Assembly (NCBI RefSeq): GCF_020102855.1
Contig: NZ_JADHZD010000005.1
Coordinates: 124,001 to 188,000, forward strand
DNA length: 64,000 nt
Reading direction: 5' to 3'
DNA from: Nocardioides lacusdianchii
GTDB lineage: Bacteria; Actinomycetota; Actinomycetes; Propionibacteriales; Nocardioidaceae
Position numbers and translations under genes: made by a program. A model generated the notes under the pieces. The model worked only from the letters and a program-made list of their open reading frames with translations. It searched no databases and was not told where the DNA came from. Below are positions 25,481 to 33,648 of this stretch, piece by piece. Numbering within the stretch: the first letter of the stretch is position 1; each line of letters starts with the position of its first letter.

Positions 25481-26467
25481 ATGACCCTCCCGCTCGTCGC
25501 CATGACGCCTGCCCTGCCCACCCACGAACGCTGGTTCGTGGAGTCGCAGGCCGCGGGCGACTGGTCCTTCTTCTTCTCGCCGCTGCCGCTCGTGCTGACC
25601 GGTGCCGTCGTCGCGGTCGCGCTGCTGTGGCGCCTGGTCGCGCTGCGGTTCGACGGTCCCGAGCTGCCGTTCCTCGGCCGCCTCGGCGGGCTGGTGCCGT
25701 GGATCCCCCGCCTGCTCGGCATCCACCTCGGCGTCGCACTGCTCGCGCTCGCCGCGACGGGCGCCTTCATCACCCCCTCGATCGACCACCTCGACGGCAT
25801 CGGCGGCAACGCGCTGCTGCTCGTCGAGGCGGGCCTCGGGATCTGGCTGGTCACCGGCTGGCAGCTGCGTACGGCGGCCGCGCTGGTGCTGGGCCTGGCC
25901 CCGGCCCTCACCGTGGTCGCGGGGTGGACGGCACTGGGGGAGAGCGCGAACCTCGCGGCGGTCGCGGCCTTCCTCGTCGTCGTACCTCCCGGGCCCGACG
26001 CGCACGGCGCCGCCCACCCGTCGCGTGCCCACCTGCGCTGGGCGCTGCTGTGGCTGCGCCTCGGCGTCGGCACGGCGCTGATCGTGCTGGCCTTCTCGGA
26101 GAAGCTGACCAACCCCGCGATGGCCATCGACACCCTCGCGACCTATCCCGCCCTCGACGTCTTCTCGCTCGTCGGGATCAGCATCTCGCCGGAGACCTTC
26201 GTGGCGATCGCCGGGGCGACCGAGCTGCTCTTCGGCCTTCTGGTGATCTCCGGGGCCTTCCCGCAGGTCGCCGTGCTCGTCGCGATGGTGCCCTTCAACG
26301 CCACCCTGCTGCTCTTCGGGCAGACCGAGATGGTCGGACACCTGCCGGTGTACGGCGTGTTCCTGGCGCTGCTCGTCTACGGCTCGTCGGTCGAGACCGC
26401 GGGCGCCGTGCGGTGGCTGCCGGGTCGCGCCGGAGGCCGGGTGCCGGTGCCGGCCCCGGTCGGCTGA
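25481..26467 (+). CDS. DoxX-like integral membrane protein
   Basis: 328 residues with about eight hydrophobic segments. The second half (LLWLRLGVGTALIVLAFSEKLTNPAMAIDTLATYPAL through ATELLFGLLVISGAFPQVAVLVAMVPF) follows the DoxX/DoxD pattern of a four-helix unit; the first half looks like a diverged copy. ATG 25481 has GGAG 5 bases upstream; ATG 25502 is an alternative. It is divergent from heliorhodopsin across a DosR-like palindrome and so may share its regulation. DoxX proteins are linked to redox homeostasis; no substrate is known here. Confidence 0.7.
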   Translation: MTLPLVAMTPALPTHERWFVESQAAGDWSFFFSPLPLVLTGAVVAVALLWRLVALRFDGPELPFLGRLGGLVPWIPRLLGIHLGVALLALAATGAFITPSIDHLDGIGGNALLLVEAGLGIWLVTGWQLRTAAALVLGLAPALTVVAGWTALGESANLAAVAAFLVVVPPGPDAHGAAHPSRAHLRWALLWLRLGVGTALIVLAFSEKLTNPAMAIDTLATYPALDVFSLVGISISPETFVAIAGATELLFGLLVISGAFPQVAVLVAMVPFNATLLLFGQTEMVGHLPVYGVFLALLVYGSSVETAGAVRWLPGRAGGRVPVPAPVG

Positions 26468-26471
26468 CCGC

Positions 26472-28151
26472 TCAGGACTCGCGGATCCGGCTCGCCACCT
26501 CGCGACGCAGGACCTTGCCCATCGGGTTGGTCGGCAGCTCGTCGACGAAGACCACGCGGCGCGGCACCTTGTAGGGCGTGAGGCCCTCGCGGGTGTGCGC
26601 GCGCAGCTCGTCCGGCTGGACCGGGACGCCCTCGACGAGCACCACGGCTGCGACGACCTCCTCGCCACCGTCCTCGTGCGGGAGGCCGACCACGGCGACG
26701 TCGACGACGCCGGCGTGGGTGCGGATCACGGCCTCCACCGCGGACGGGTAGACGTTGAACCCGCCGGTGATGATGATCTCCTTGATCCGGTCCACGATCG
26801 TCAGGAACCCGTCGGGCGACATCGTCACCACGTCGCCGGTGCGGAACCACCCGTCGTGGAAGGCCGCAGCGGTCTCCTCGGACAGACCGCGGTAGCCGGC
26901 GAAGACCTGCGGGCCGCGCACCAGCAGCTCGCCGCGCTCGCCCTGCGGGACCTCACGGTCGAGGTCCTCGGGGTCGGCGACGCGGATCTCCACGTCGGGG
27001 AAGGGGACCCCGATGGCGCCGGGCCGGCGCTCGCGCGACATCGGGTTGCCGACGATCACCGGCGACGTCTCGGTCAGGCCGTAGCCCTCGACGAGCAGCC
27101 CACCCGTGGCGCGCTCCCAGCGCTCGACGAGAGCGGCGGGCAGCGGCATCGCGCCGGACAGCGCGTAGCGGATGCCGGCGATCGAGACCCCGCGCCGCTC
27201 CGCCTCGTCGACGATGCGCTGGTAGAGCGGCGGCACGGCGGGCACGAAGCTCGGCACCTCGCGCGCGACCGCGTCCATGATCAGGCCGATCTCGGGCTTG
27301 GGCAGCAGGACCAGCTTGGCGGCCAGCGCCACGCCGAGCAGCACGCTCACCGTCACGCCGTACGCGTGGAACAGCGGCAGCGCGACGAGGAAGGACTCCT
27401 CGCCCTCGCGCAGCCCCGACACCCAGGCGCGGCCCTGGACCACGTTGGCGACGAGGTTGCGGTGCAGCAGCGGCACGCCCTTCGGCACGCCGGTCGTGCC
27501 GGAGGTGTAGAGCAGCAGCGCGACGGCGTCCTTGTCCGGACGCTCGTGCGACTCGTCCAGCGGGGCCGCGGAGGCCAGCTCCGACCACTGCATGACCTGC
27601 GGCGCGGGCGCCGTCAGCAGGTCGCGCGCCGCGCGGGCCTTCGCGACGGGCAGGCGCAGCGCCAGCCGCTTGCTCCACGGCAGCCGCGTGGTCATGTCGA
27701 CGGCGACCACGTGCTCCAGCGGGGTGTCCGCGACGAGCCGCTCGATGACGGGCACCACCTTGTCCCACACGATCGCCACCCGGGCGCCGTGGTCGACGAA
27801 GGGGTGGCGCAGCTCGGCGGCGGTGTAGAGCGGGTTGTGCTCCACCACCGTCGCGCCGAGGCGCAGCACCGCGAAGAAGGCGATGAGGTTCTGCGGGCAG
27901 TTCGGCATCACCAGGGCGACGTTGTCGCCGGGACGTACGCCGAGCGCGTGCAGGCCGCCCGCCACGCGGCGCACCTCGGCGTCGACGTCGGCGTAGGTCG
28001 AGACCCGGCCCAGGAAGTCCAGCGCGGGCCGGTCGGCGTGGTCCCGTGCCGCGGCCTCCCAGAGGTCGAGCACCGTGGTGTCGCCGTAGTCGAGGTGGAG
28101 GGGCACGCCGGGGGCGTAGGACGCTGCCCACGGGGGCGGGTGAGCCGACAC
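26472..28151 (-). CDS. Long-chain fatty acid--CoA ligase (AMP-binding)
   Basis: 559 residues, ANL superfamily. The P-loop A3 motif is LLLYTSGTTGVPKGV, the A5 region is EGYGLTETSPV, the A7 motif is WFRTGDVV and A8 is DRIKEIIITGGFNVYP; the catalytic Lys of A10 is in NPMGKVLRR. It activates a carboxylate to the acyl-CoA through an acyl-AMP. The size and motif spacing match FadD-type ligases. GTG 28151 was chosen because GAGGA precedes it by 5 bases; GTG 28163 is possible. Monocistronic, and convergent with the DoxX-like gene 4 bases away. Confidence 0.9.
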   Translation of the reverse strand: MSAHPPPWAASYAPGVPLHLDYGDTTVLDLWEAAARDHADRPALDFLGRVSTYADVDAEVRRVAGGLHALGVRPGDNVALVMPNCPQNLIAFFAVLRLGATVVEHNPLYTAAELRHPFVDHGARVAIVWDKVVPVIERLVADTPLEHVVAVDMTTRLPWSKRLALRLPVAKARAARDLLTAPAPQVMQWSELASAAPLDESHERPDKDAVALLLYTSGTTGVPKGVPLLHRNLVANVVQGRAWVSGLREGEESFLVALPLFHAYGVTVSVLLGVALAAKLVLLPKPEIGLIMDAVAREVPSFVPAVPPLYQRIVDEAERRGVSIAGIRYALSGAMPLPAALVERWERATGGLLVEGYGLTETSPVIVGNPMSRERRPGAIGVPFPDVEIRVADPEDLDREVPQGERGELLVRGPQVFAGYRGLSEETAAAFHDGWFRTGDVVTMSPDGFLTIVDRIKEIIITGGFNVYPSAVEAVIRTHAGVVDVAVVGLPHEDGGEEVVAAVVLVEGVPVQPDELRAHTREGLTPYKVPRRVVFVDELPTNPMGKVLRREVASRIRES

Positions 28152-28335
28152 GGTGTTCCTCACGATCGGTGTCGCGACGGGAGGTCGCGAGCGCGACCCA
28201 ACGTATCGGGTCCGCACGCGGGCGCCGGTGCATCCCGTGGCAAGGAAATCTGCGATTGGCTGCATCCGCCGCGGCGCCCCTGGGCGAGAGACAGGTAATG
28301 GGGGGAACATCACTCACTACCGAAGGGATGTCCCA

Positions 28336-28551
28336 ATGAAGCGCACTCTCGCCGCAGGCGCCATCGCCGCGCTCGCACTCGTCGGCTCCGCCGGCACCGC
28401 CCAGGCCGCGCCGAGCGACTCCGCCTGCTTCGGCCAGATCCACAAGCTGGTCAACAGTGGCGGGCTCGAAGGGTTCGACAACGTCGGACAGCTGGTGAAG
28501 GCCGTCGGCGGCCCCGGCAAGAACGCCGCCGCGACCGGTCTCTGCGACTGA
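28336..28551 (+). CDS. Small secreted protein, 71 residues
   Basis: A clear signal peptide (MKRTLAAGAIAALALVGSAGTAQAA) is followed by a 46-residue mature peptide with two cysteines, one near each end (SACFGQIHKLVNSGGLEGFDNVGQLVKAVGGPGKNAAATGLCD). The Cys pair could form a disulfide closing the peptide. GAAGGG lies 8 bases before the ATG. Similar small secreted proteins occur in actinobacteria without known function. It has its own upstream region of 184 bases (28152-28335), which holds no other feature that I can support. Confidence 0.7.
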   Translation: MKRTLAAGAIAALALVGSAGTAQAAPSDSACFGQIHKLVNSGGLEGFDNVGQLVKAVGGPGKNAAATGLCD

Positions 28552-28562
28552 CCGGCCCGACA

Positions 28563-28605
28563 GTGACGGCGGCTCGGGCCCTCGGGCCCGGGCCGCCTGT
28601 CGTCA
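28563..28605. terminator. Bidirectional hairpin terminator
   Basis: A 14-bp stem with one mismatch (GGCGGCTCGGGCCC / GGGCCCGGGCCGCC, 2-base loop), extended by TGAC/GTCA. It lies between the convergent small secreted protein gene and fadH and overlaps the fadH stop. Confidence 0.65.
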
Positions 28606-30615
28606 CAGGGCGGCCACGACCTCCGTGCCCTGCTTGATCGCGCGCTTCGCGTCGAGCTCGGCGGCGACATCGGCTCCGCCGATCAGGTGGGCCTCGCGGT
28701 CCAGGGCGTCGTAGAGCCCGCGCACCGAGTCCTGCCCGGCGCACACCACGACGGTGTCGCACTCGACGACGTGGCTCGCGCCGTCGACGGTGATGTGCAG
28801 GCCGGCGTCGTCGATGCGGTCGTAGGTCGCGCCGCGGACCTGGGTGACGCCCGACTGCTTCAGCACCGCACGGTGCGCCCAGCCCGAGGTCTTGGCGAGG
28901 CCGATGCCGATCGGCGTGGCCTTGCGCTGGATGAGGGTGACCTCGCGCGCCGGCGTGCGCGGCTTGGCCTCGGTCAGCCCGCCGACGTGCAGTGCCGGGT
29001 CGCCGACGCCCCAGTGGGCCATCCAGTCGTCGAGGTCCTCGTGCTCGTGGGTGAGGAAGACGCTGACGTCGACGCCGATGCCGCCGGCGCCGATCACCGC
29101 GACCCGCCTGCCCGGCACGACCGCGCCGCTCAGCACCTCGGCGTACGACGCGACGCTCGGGTGGTCGATGCCGGGGATGTCCGGCATCCGGGGCTCGACG
29201 CCCGTGGCCACGACGACCTGGTCGAAGCCGGCGAGGTCGTCGGCCGAGGCCTCGGTCGAGAGGCGTACGTCGACACCGAGGACCTCGAGGCGACGGGTGA
29301 AGTAGCGCAGCGTCTCGGCGAAGTCCTCCTTGCCCGGCACCGCCATCGCGAGGCGGAACTGTCCGCCGAGCGCGGGGGACTTCTCGAAGAGCGTGACGGC
29401 GAAGCCGCGCTCGGCCGCGCTGGTGGCGGCGGCCAGTCCGGCCGGGCCGGCGCCGACGACCGCGACGGTCTGCTTGCGCATCGTCGGGGTCAGCAGCAGC
29501 TCGGTCTCGTGGCAGGCGCGCGGGTTGACCAGGCAGGAGGCGCGCTGGTTGTCGAAGACGTGGTCGAGGCAGGCCTGGTTGCAGGCGATGCAGGTGTTGA
29601 TCTCGTCGGCGCGCTCGTCCATCGCCTTGGCGACGAAGGCCGGGTCGGCGAGCAGCGGGCGCGCCATCGACACGAGGTCGGCCTCGCCGGCGGCGAGGAT
29701 GTCCTCGGCGAGCTCGGGGGTGTTGATCCGGTTCGACGCGCAGACCGGCACGTCCACGACCTGCTTGAGGCGCGCGGTGTACGACCGCCAGGCCCCGCGC
29801 GGCACCTGCGTGATGATCGTCGGGACCCGGGCCTCGTGCCAGCCGATGCCGGTGTTGAAGACCGTGACTCCGGCGGCCTGGAGGTGCAGCGCCAGCTCGG
29901 CGGTCTCCTCCCAGGTCTGCCCGCCCTCGACGAGGTCGAGCAGGGAGATCCGGTAGACGATGGGGAAGTCGTCGCCGACGAGCTCGCGCGAGCGGCGTAC
30001 GACCTCGACGGGGAAGTGCATGCGGCGGGCGGCCGAGCCGCCCCACTCGTCGTCGCGGTCGTTCGTGCGCGCGGCGAGGAACTGGTTGATGAGGTAGCCC
30101 TCGGAGCCCATGATCTCGACCGCGTCGTAGCCGGCCTTGCGGGCCAGCGCGACGCTCTTGGCGAAGGCGGTCGCGGTGTGGTCGACCTCCTTGCTCGACA
30201 TCGCGTGAGGCTTGAAGGGCGTGATCGGCGACTTCTTGTCCGAGGCGCTCTGCGAGAGCGGGTGGTAGCCGTAGCGACCGGCGTGCAGCACCTGCAGCGC
30301 GATCGCCCCGCCCGCCTCGTGCACCGCGCCGGTGATCCGCTGGTGGCGGATCGCGTGGAGGCGGTTGGTCATCTCGGAGGCGAAGGGCTTGAGCCAGCCG
30401 CGCTTGGTGGGGGCGTAGCCGCCGGTGATGATCAGGCCGACGCCGCCGCGCGCGCGCTCGGTGAAGAAGGCCGTGAGCTTGTCGATGTCCCACGGGTGGT
30501 CCTCGAGACCGGTGTGCATCGAGCCCATGACGACGCGGTTGCGCAACGTGAGCGCGTCGGGGCCGGCGCCGAGGGTGATCGGCTCGAGGAGGTGGGGGTA
30601 GGTGGGGTGCGTCAT
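28603..30615 (-). CDS. fadH: NADPH-dependent 2,4-dienoyl-CoA reductase
   Basis: 670 residues. An N-terminal old-yellow-enzyme TIM barrel binds FMN (MGSMHTGLED, LHAGRYGYHP, GSEGYLINQFLAARTNDRDDEWGG). Next come four cysteines for a 4Fe-4S cluster (CIACNQACLDHVFDNQRASCLVNP), then an FAD/NADPH-binding half beginning VAVVGAGPAGLAAATSAAERG, with a second Rossmann motif VAVIGAGGIG. It removes double bonds at even positions during unsaturated fatty acid beta-oxidation. The ATG overlaps the stop of the PadR gene by 4 bases, so the two are translationally coupled and PadR is its likely regulator. Confidence 0.93.
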   Translation of the reverse strand: MTHPTYPHLLEPITLGAGPDALTLRNRVVMGSMHTGLEDHPWDIDKLTAFFTERARGGVGLIITGGYAPTKRGWLKPFASEMTNRLHAIRHQRITGAVHEAGGAIALQVLHAGRYGYHPLSQSASDKKSPITPFKPHAMSSKEVDHTATAFAKSVALARKAGYDAVEIMGSEGYLINQFLAARTNDRDDEWGGSAARRMHFPVEVVRRSRELVGDDFPIVYRISLLDLVEGGQTWEETAELALHLQAAGVTVFNTGIGWHEARVPTIITQVPRGAWRSYTARLKQVVDVPVCASNRINTPELAEDILAAGEADLVSMARPLLADPAFVAKAMDERADEINTCIACNQACLDHVFDNQRASCLVNPRACHETELLLTPTMRKQTVAVVGAGPAGLAAATSAAERGFAVTLFEKSPALGGQFRLAMAVPGKEDFAETLRYFTRRLEVLGVDVRLSTEASADDLAGFDQVVVATGVEPRMPDIPGIDHPSVASYAEVLSGAVVPGRRVAVIGAGGIGVDVSVFLTHEHEDLDDWMAHWGVGDPALHVGGLTEAKPRTPAREVTLIQRKATPIGIGLAKTSGWAHRAVLKQSGVTQVRGATYDRIDDAGLHITVDGASHVVECDTVVVCAGQDSVRGLYDALDREAHLIGGADVAAELDAKRAIKQGTEVVAAL

Positions 30616-31193
30616 GATCGAACTCTCTCGGTGGTTGAGGTGCGAGCGGAGCGAGCCTCGAAACCCTCGTGGGCCTGCAGGTAGTCGGTGAACCAGTCGA
30701 TCCAGAAGCGCTCCATCCGGATGCCCCCGCGCAGGACCAGCCACTGGTCGAGCGCCGCGCCGGCGAGGCCGTCGGGGTCGGGGAACTGCTCGCGCTCCAT
30801 CTGCTCGTAGTGCGCCAGGCGCGTCGCGTGGTCGGCGCGCAGGTCGTGCAGGTGCGCGGCCAGCCGCGCGCGGTCGCCGTACGACGCCCCGCGCAGCTTG
30901 ACGGCCACGTCGCTGCGGAAGGTCTCCATCGGCATCGGCTCGGCCAGCCACTCGGCCAGCACCCGGCGCCCGGCGTCGGACGGCGTGTGGACGCGCTTGT
31001 CGGGGCGGCCCTCCTGCTCGACCACCTCGACCGTCACCCAGCCGTCGGCCTCCATCCGGGCCAGCACGCGGTAGATCTGCTGGTGGGTGGCGTGCCAGAA
31101 GAAGCCGAGCGACTTCTCGAAGCGGTGGGTGAGCTCGAGGCCGCTCGCGGGTCGCTCGCTGAGCGCGACGAGGAGGGCGTGCTCGAGGGCCAT
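30612..31193 (-). CDS. PadR family transcriptional regulator
   Basis: 193 residues. An N-terminal winged helix (ALLVALSERPASGLELTHRFEKSLGFFWHATHQQIYRVLARMEADGWVTVEVVEQEGRPDKRVHTPSDAGRRVLAEWL) and a C-terminal helical Vir_act_alpha_C dimerisation region. The last 17 residues (GFEARSARTST then TERVRS) are not part of the fold. They are encoded by a dispersed repeat at 30630-30665, and the stop overlaps the fadH ATG. A perfect TGCAAC-GA-GTTGCA palindrome 22 bases upstream of the start is a candidate autoregulatory operator. Confidence 0.88.
   Translation of the reverse strand: MALEHALLVALSERPASGLELTHRFEKSLGFFWHATHQQIYRVLARMEADGWVTVEVVEQEGRPDKRVHTPSDAGRRVLAEWLAEPMPMETFRSDVAVKLRGASYGDRARLAAHLHDLRADHATRLAHYEQMEREQFPDPDGLAGAALDQWLVLRGGIRMERFWIDWFTDYLQAHEGFEARSARTSTTERVRS
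30630..30665. repeat. Dispersed repeat A inside the padR 3' end
   Basis: Complement of GGTTTCGAGGCTCG, CTCCGCTCG and CACCTCAACCACC. Read on the minus strand it encodes GFEARSARTSTT. The same unit occurs at 45431-45526 (inverted pair) and at 59879-59918 (coding). Confidence 0.85.
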
Positions 31194-31214
31194 GGGGACA
31201 TGGTGCCCGACCTA

Positions 31215-31228
31215 TGCAACGAGTTGCA
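31215..31228. promoter_or_regulatory. Palindrome upstream of padR, candidate operator
   Basis: TGCAACGAGTTGCA: 6-bp arms with a 2-base centre. It lies just upstream of the probable -10/start region of padR on the minus strand, where PadR autorepression would be expected. Confidence 0.45.
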
Positions 31229-31248
31229 AGGTCGAGGGTCGGAGATCA

Positions 31249-31277
31249 CTCGTGTCATCCACGAGCAGACCTCGACC
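31249..31277. repeat. Flanking repeat, upstream copy
   Basis: CTCGTG, two variable bases, ATCCACGAGCA, then ACCTCGA. It contains a CTCGTG/CCACGAG hairpin. It matches 32342-32370 in 25 of 29 positions, same orientation, and the AbiEi-like gene lies between them. Confidence 0.7.
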
Positions 31278-31344
31278 CTCCTGCGTCCACAGATCGTCGG
31301 CACGTGGTGGCGGACCGACCGGGTGTGGTCCGAGGCTGGACGTC

Positions 31345-32331
31345 GTGATCGCCGAGGCCAGCTTCGCGCCGTACGCCGCACCTGTGGCCGCACTGCTCGC
31401 CGCCCAGGACGGCGTAGTGTCCCGCGCCCAGCTGGTCGACGCCGGGTGTGAGCCCCACGACCTCGAACGGATGATCAGGCGCAAGGAGCTCGTTGTCGCG
31501 CTTCCGGGCGTGTACGTCATCCACAACGGACCGCGCACGTGGCAGCAGCGGGCGTGGGTGGCGGTGCTCGCGTGCTGGCCGGCTGCGCTCGCCGGCTCCT
31601 CCGCCCTGCGGGCCGACAACGGGCCGGGGATGCGCGGCTTCGCCGAGGACGACCCCATCGAGGTCGCCGTGGACGTGGCGCGCACGGTGCAGCCCAAGCC
31701 GGACGTGAGAGTGCGCAGGATGGCGGGGTTGGCCGCCCGCACCCGCTGGAACACCTCTCCGCCGCGGCTGCGCCACGAGGAGGCGGTGCTCGACGTGATC
31801 ACCGGGATGACCAAGCAGTGGGATGTGATCGAGGCCCTCGCCGCCGCCGTTCGGGGTCGTCGTACGACGGCCGACCGGCTCGCTACGGCCCTGCGGGCGC
31901 GGCACCGCTTCCCCCGTCGCGCCTGGTTCGTCGGGGTCCTGGCCGACGTTGCGGCTGGCACCGCGTCCGTGCTGGAGCACGGCTACCTCCAGCACGTCGA
32001 GCGTGCCCACGGCCTGCCGAAGGCCGAGCGGCAGCAGTCGGACCGACTCGCCGGGGGTCGGATCTACCGCGACGCGCCCTACCCGGCGTACGGCCTCGAC
32101 GTCGAGCTCGACGGCCGCCTCGACCACAGCGCGCTCCCCGATCGAGACCGCGACCTCGAGCGGGACCTGGACTCGGCCCTCCACGAGCGGCGCAGCATCA
32201 GGCTGGGATGGGGCCAGGTCTACGACCGGCCCTGCCGTACGGCGGCGCAGGTAGCGCGGCTCCTCGCGATCGGTGGCTGGGAGGGTTCACCTACGCCGTG
32301 CTCTCCGTCGTGTCCGGTCGGGACCGACTGA
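31345..32331 (+). CDS. AbiEi-antitoxin/DUF559-like protein
   Basis: 328 residues from GTG 31345. The N-terminal ~50 residues are a winged helix of the AbiEi antitoxin type (AALLAAQDGVVSRAQLVDAGCEPHDLERMIRRKELVVALPGVYV). The remainder follows the actinobacterial DUF559/Vsr-like pattern, with GLDVELDGRLDH near the C-terminus carrying the conserved acidic residues of a restriction-endonuclease-like fold. Such genes are abundant and usually solitary in Nocardioidaceae; no AbiEii toxin partner is adjacent. It is flanked by 29-bp direct repeats, suggesting that the gene moves or duplicates as a unit. A protein-level function is not established. Confidence 0.72.
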   Translation: MIAEASFAPYAAPVAALLAAQDGVVSRAQLVDAGCEPHDLERMIRRKELVVALPGVYVIHNGPRTWQQRAWVAVLACWPAALAGSSALRADNGPGMRGFAEDDPIEVAVDVARTVQPKPDVRVRRMAGLAARTRWNTSPPRLRHEEAVLDVITGMTKQWDVIEALAAAVRGRRTTADRLATALRARHRFPRRAWFVGVLADVAAGTASVLEHGYLQHVERAHGLPKAERQQSDRLAGGRIYRDAPYPAYGLDVELDGRLDHSALPDRDRDLERDLDSALHERRSIRLGWGQVYDRPCRTAAQVARLLAIGGWEGSPTPCSPSCPVGTD

Positions 32332-32341
32332 CTCGAAGACG

Positions 32342-32370
32342 CTCGTGGAATCCACGAGCACACCTCGAGC
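32342..32370. repeat. Flanking repeat, downstream copy; hairpin terminator
   Basis: CTCGTGGAATCCACGAGCA followed by CACCTCGA. The GCTCGTGG/CCACGAGC stem (8 bp, 3-base loop, 32341-32359) lies between the convergent AbiEi-like gene and the zinc-ribbon gene, so it may also terminate both. Confidence 0.7.
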
Positions 32371-32377
32371 TGTCGGC

Positions 32378-32644
32378 TCAGGCGAAGTCTGGCGGAACCT
32401 GGGCGAGGCGCTCCCGGGTCGAGAGCCCGTCGCAGGGATGGGTGCGGTCCGACCACACCGCCCCCGAGGCCAGCCAAGTCGCTCGGTAGGCACGTGCACC
32501 TTCCGGCGAGCAGTCTTCATACCCTGCCTCCACCTCGCAGCACGGGCAGATGTCGAAACCGGGACTCGACCCGTCGTCGCCCCACGGCGGCTCGGGCCAA
32601 CGGAAGCCGCAGACCCGACAGTTGCGGTCATCTCCTGCGGTCAC
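32378..32644 (-). CDS. Cys-rich conserved protein, immunity-like
   Basis: 88 residues. Two Cys pairs, CRVCGF and CPCC, form a probable zinc ribbon, followed by GYEDCSPEGARAYRATWLASGAVW. I recognise this as a widespread conserved hypothetical that is often found beside polymorphic toxins (CRxCG...PPWG...CPCC...GYED...YRxxWL). The GTG start overlaps the upstream gene's stop (GTGA). It is last in the WXG100 toxin operon, so an immunity role is plausible by position only. Confidence 0.7.
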   Translation of the reverse strand: MTAGDDRNCRVCGFRWPEPPWGDDGSSPGFDICPCCEVEAGYEDCSPEGARAYRATWLASGAVWSDRTHPCDGLSTRERLAQVPPDFA

Positions 32645-32958
32645 GGTCCAGACTCTTCGTCCCGGTCCACGAGTTCCTGGGCCTCGGCGTACAACCGCGC
32701 CTTCTCCTCGGGGGAGAGCGACGCCATGTGGTGCTCGTACTGCTGCACCCCGTGCCGCATCACGCCCATGAAGTCCTCGTCCCGCTCGAGGTCGGAGAGG
32801 TCGCGCTGTCCGGCGAGCACGTCGCGCACGTGGCGCGCCATCGCGGTGCCACGATGCTGGTCGGCGATCGCCATGAGGTTGTGACGCAGGAGCGCGGACG
32901 CATCCGCACTCCCGGTGTGGGCCGTCAGGGGGTCATCGGGCAGAGCGGGGCCCACCAT
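32641..32958 (-). CDS. Hypothetical protein in the toxin operon, 105 residues
   Basis: Helical, charged and cytoplasmic. Features: SADASALLRHNLMAIADQHRGTAMARHVRDVLAGQRDLSDLERDEDFMGVMRHGVQQYEHHMASLSPEEKARLYAEAQELVDRDEESGP. ATG 32958 was chosen because it overlaps the upstream stop (TGATG); the in-frame start at 32973 would overlap further. No family is recognised. Its place between two immunity-like genes suggests a third immunity or accessory protein. Confidence 0.6.
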   Translation of the reverse strand: MVGPALPDDPLTAHTGSADASALLRHNLMAIADQHRGTAMARHVRDVLAGQRDLSDLERDEDFMGVMRHGVQQYEHHMASLSPEEKARLYAEAQELVDRDEESGP

Positions 32959-33368
32959 CAGACGGCTCCCCACGTGGCGACCTCGCCACCGGGCATCGAG
33001 ACGACCTTCTCCTGCTGGGGTCCGGCGATGCCCCAGGCCTCGAAGTCCTCGCTCGCGGGCACGACGAGCCGGTCACCGGCGCAGCGCACGACCAGTCCCC
33101 CTGATGTGTCGTACTCGATGCCAGTGAGCGGCTGGCCGACCCACGCGGAGATGGTCGGGCCGAGCGCATCGAACTGCTCGTCCACCACGGTCAGCTCGAC
33201 ACCAGCGTGGTGCAGGGTGCAGTCACCCTCGACGCGGATCGACCAACCGCCGGTGGTGTCGATCAGGACGCTGTAGGTGGTGTCGACCGAGGCGACGGGG
33301 TCACCTTCGAGTGTCGGACGCGTGGCATTTGTCCAGTCCAGGGGGTTCGTGGGCAGTGCCGAGGCCAT
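32958..33368 (-). CDS. DUF6188-like putative immunity protein
   Basis: 136 residues, beta-rich. The GQPLTGIEYDTSGGLVVRCAGDRLVVPASEDFEAWGIAGPQQEKVVSMPGGEVATW segment resembles the DUF6188 family, which is frequent next to polymorphic toxins in actinobacteria (from memory, needs a profile search). ATG 33368 was chosen over TTG 33386, which would overlap the previous gene by 14 bases. Its small size and position, one gene after the effector's immediate neighbour, fit immunity. Confidence 0.6.
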   Translation of the reverse strand: MASALPTNPLDWTNATRPTLEGDPVASVDTTYSVLIDTTGGWSIRVEGDCTLHHAGVELTVVDEQFDALGPTISAWVGQPLTGIEYDTSGGLVVRCAGDRLVVPASEDFEAWGIAGPQQEKVVSMPGGEVATWGAV

Positions 33369-33372
33369 TGGC

Positions 33373-33648
33373 CTACTTCGCTTCAACCGCAGGCAGGTGA
33401 GGCAGGAGGGGGTCGAGCGCGGACATCACCGCGGGGCGCACCTCGTCGCCGAAGACCGTGAACTTGATGAACTCGAGATCGCCCTCCGCGTTGCTGACGA
33501 CCTTCGCGACCTCAGTCGCACCGTCCGTGCGCTCCAGGAGGGTCATCACGGACTGGAGCTTCGCCTGGAGTGCATCGAGCTCGACCTCACCGTCGACGTA
33601 GGCACGCACCACCGCAGCGGTCTCCTGCAGCAGGGTGTGGTTGCTCAT
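33373..33648 (-). CDS. Probable cognate immunity protein, 91 residues
   Basis: Acidic, mostly helical protein: QETAAVVRAYVDGEVELDALQAKLQSVMTLLERTDGATEVAKVVSNAEGDLEFIKFTVFGDEVRPAVMSALDPLLPHL. No family is recognised. Its ATG overlaps the stop of the toxin gene (TGATG), which is the usual position and coupling for the immunity gene of a polymorphic toxin. The low pI would suit binding of a basic RNase-like domain. Assignment rests on context. Confidence 0.6.
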   Translation of the reverse strand: MSNHTLLQETAAVVRAYVDGEVELDALQAKLQSVMTLLERTDGATEVAKVVSNAEGDLEFIKFTVFGDEVRPAVMSALDPLLPHLPAVEAK

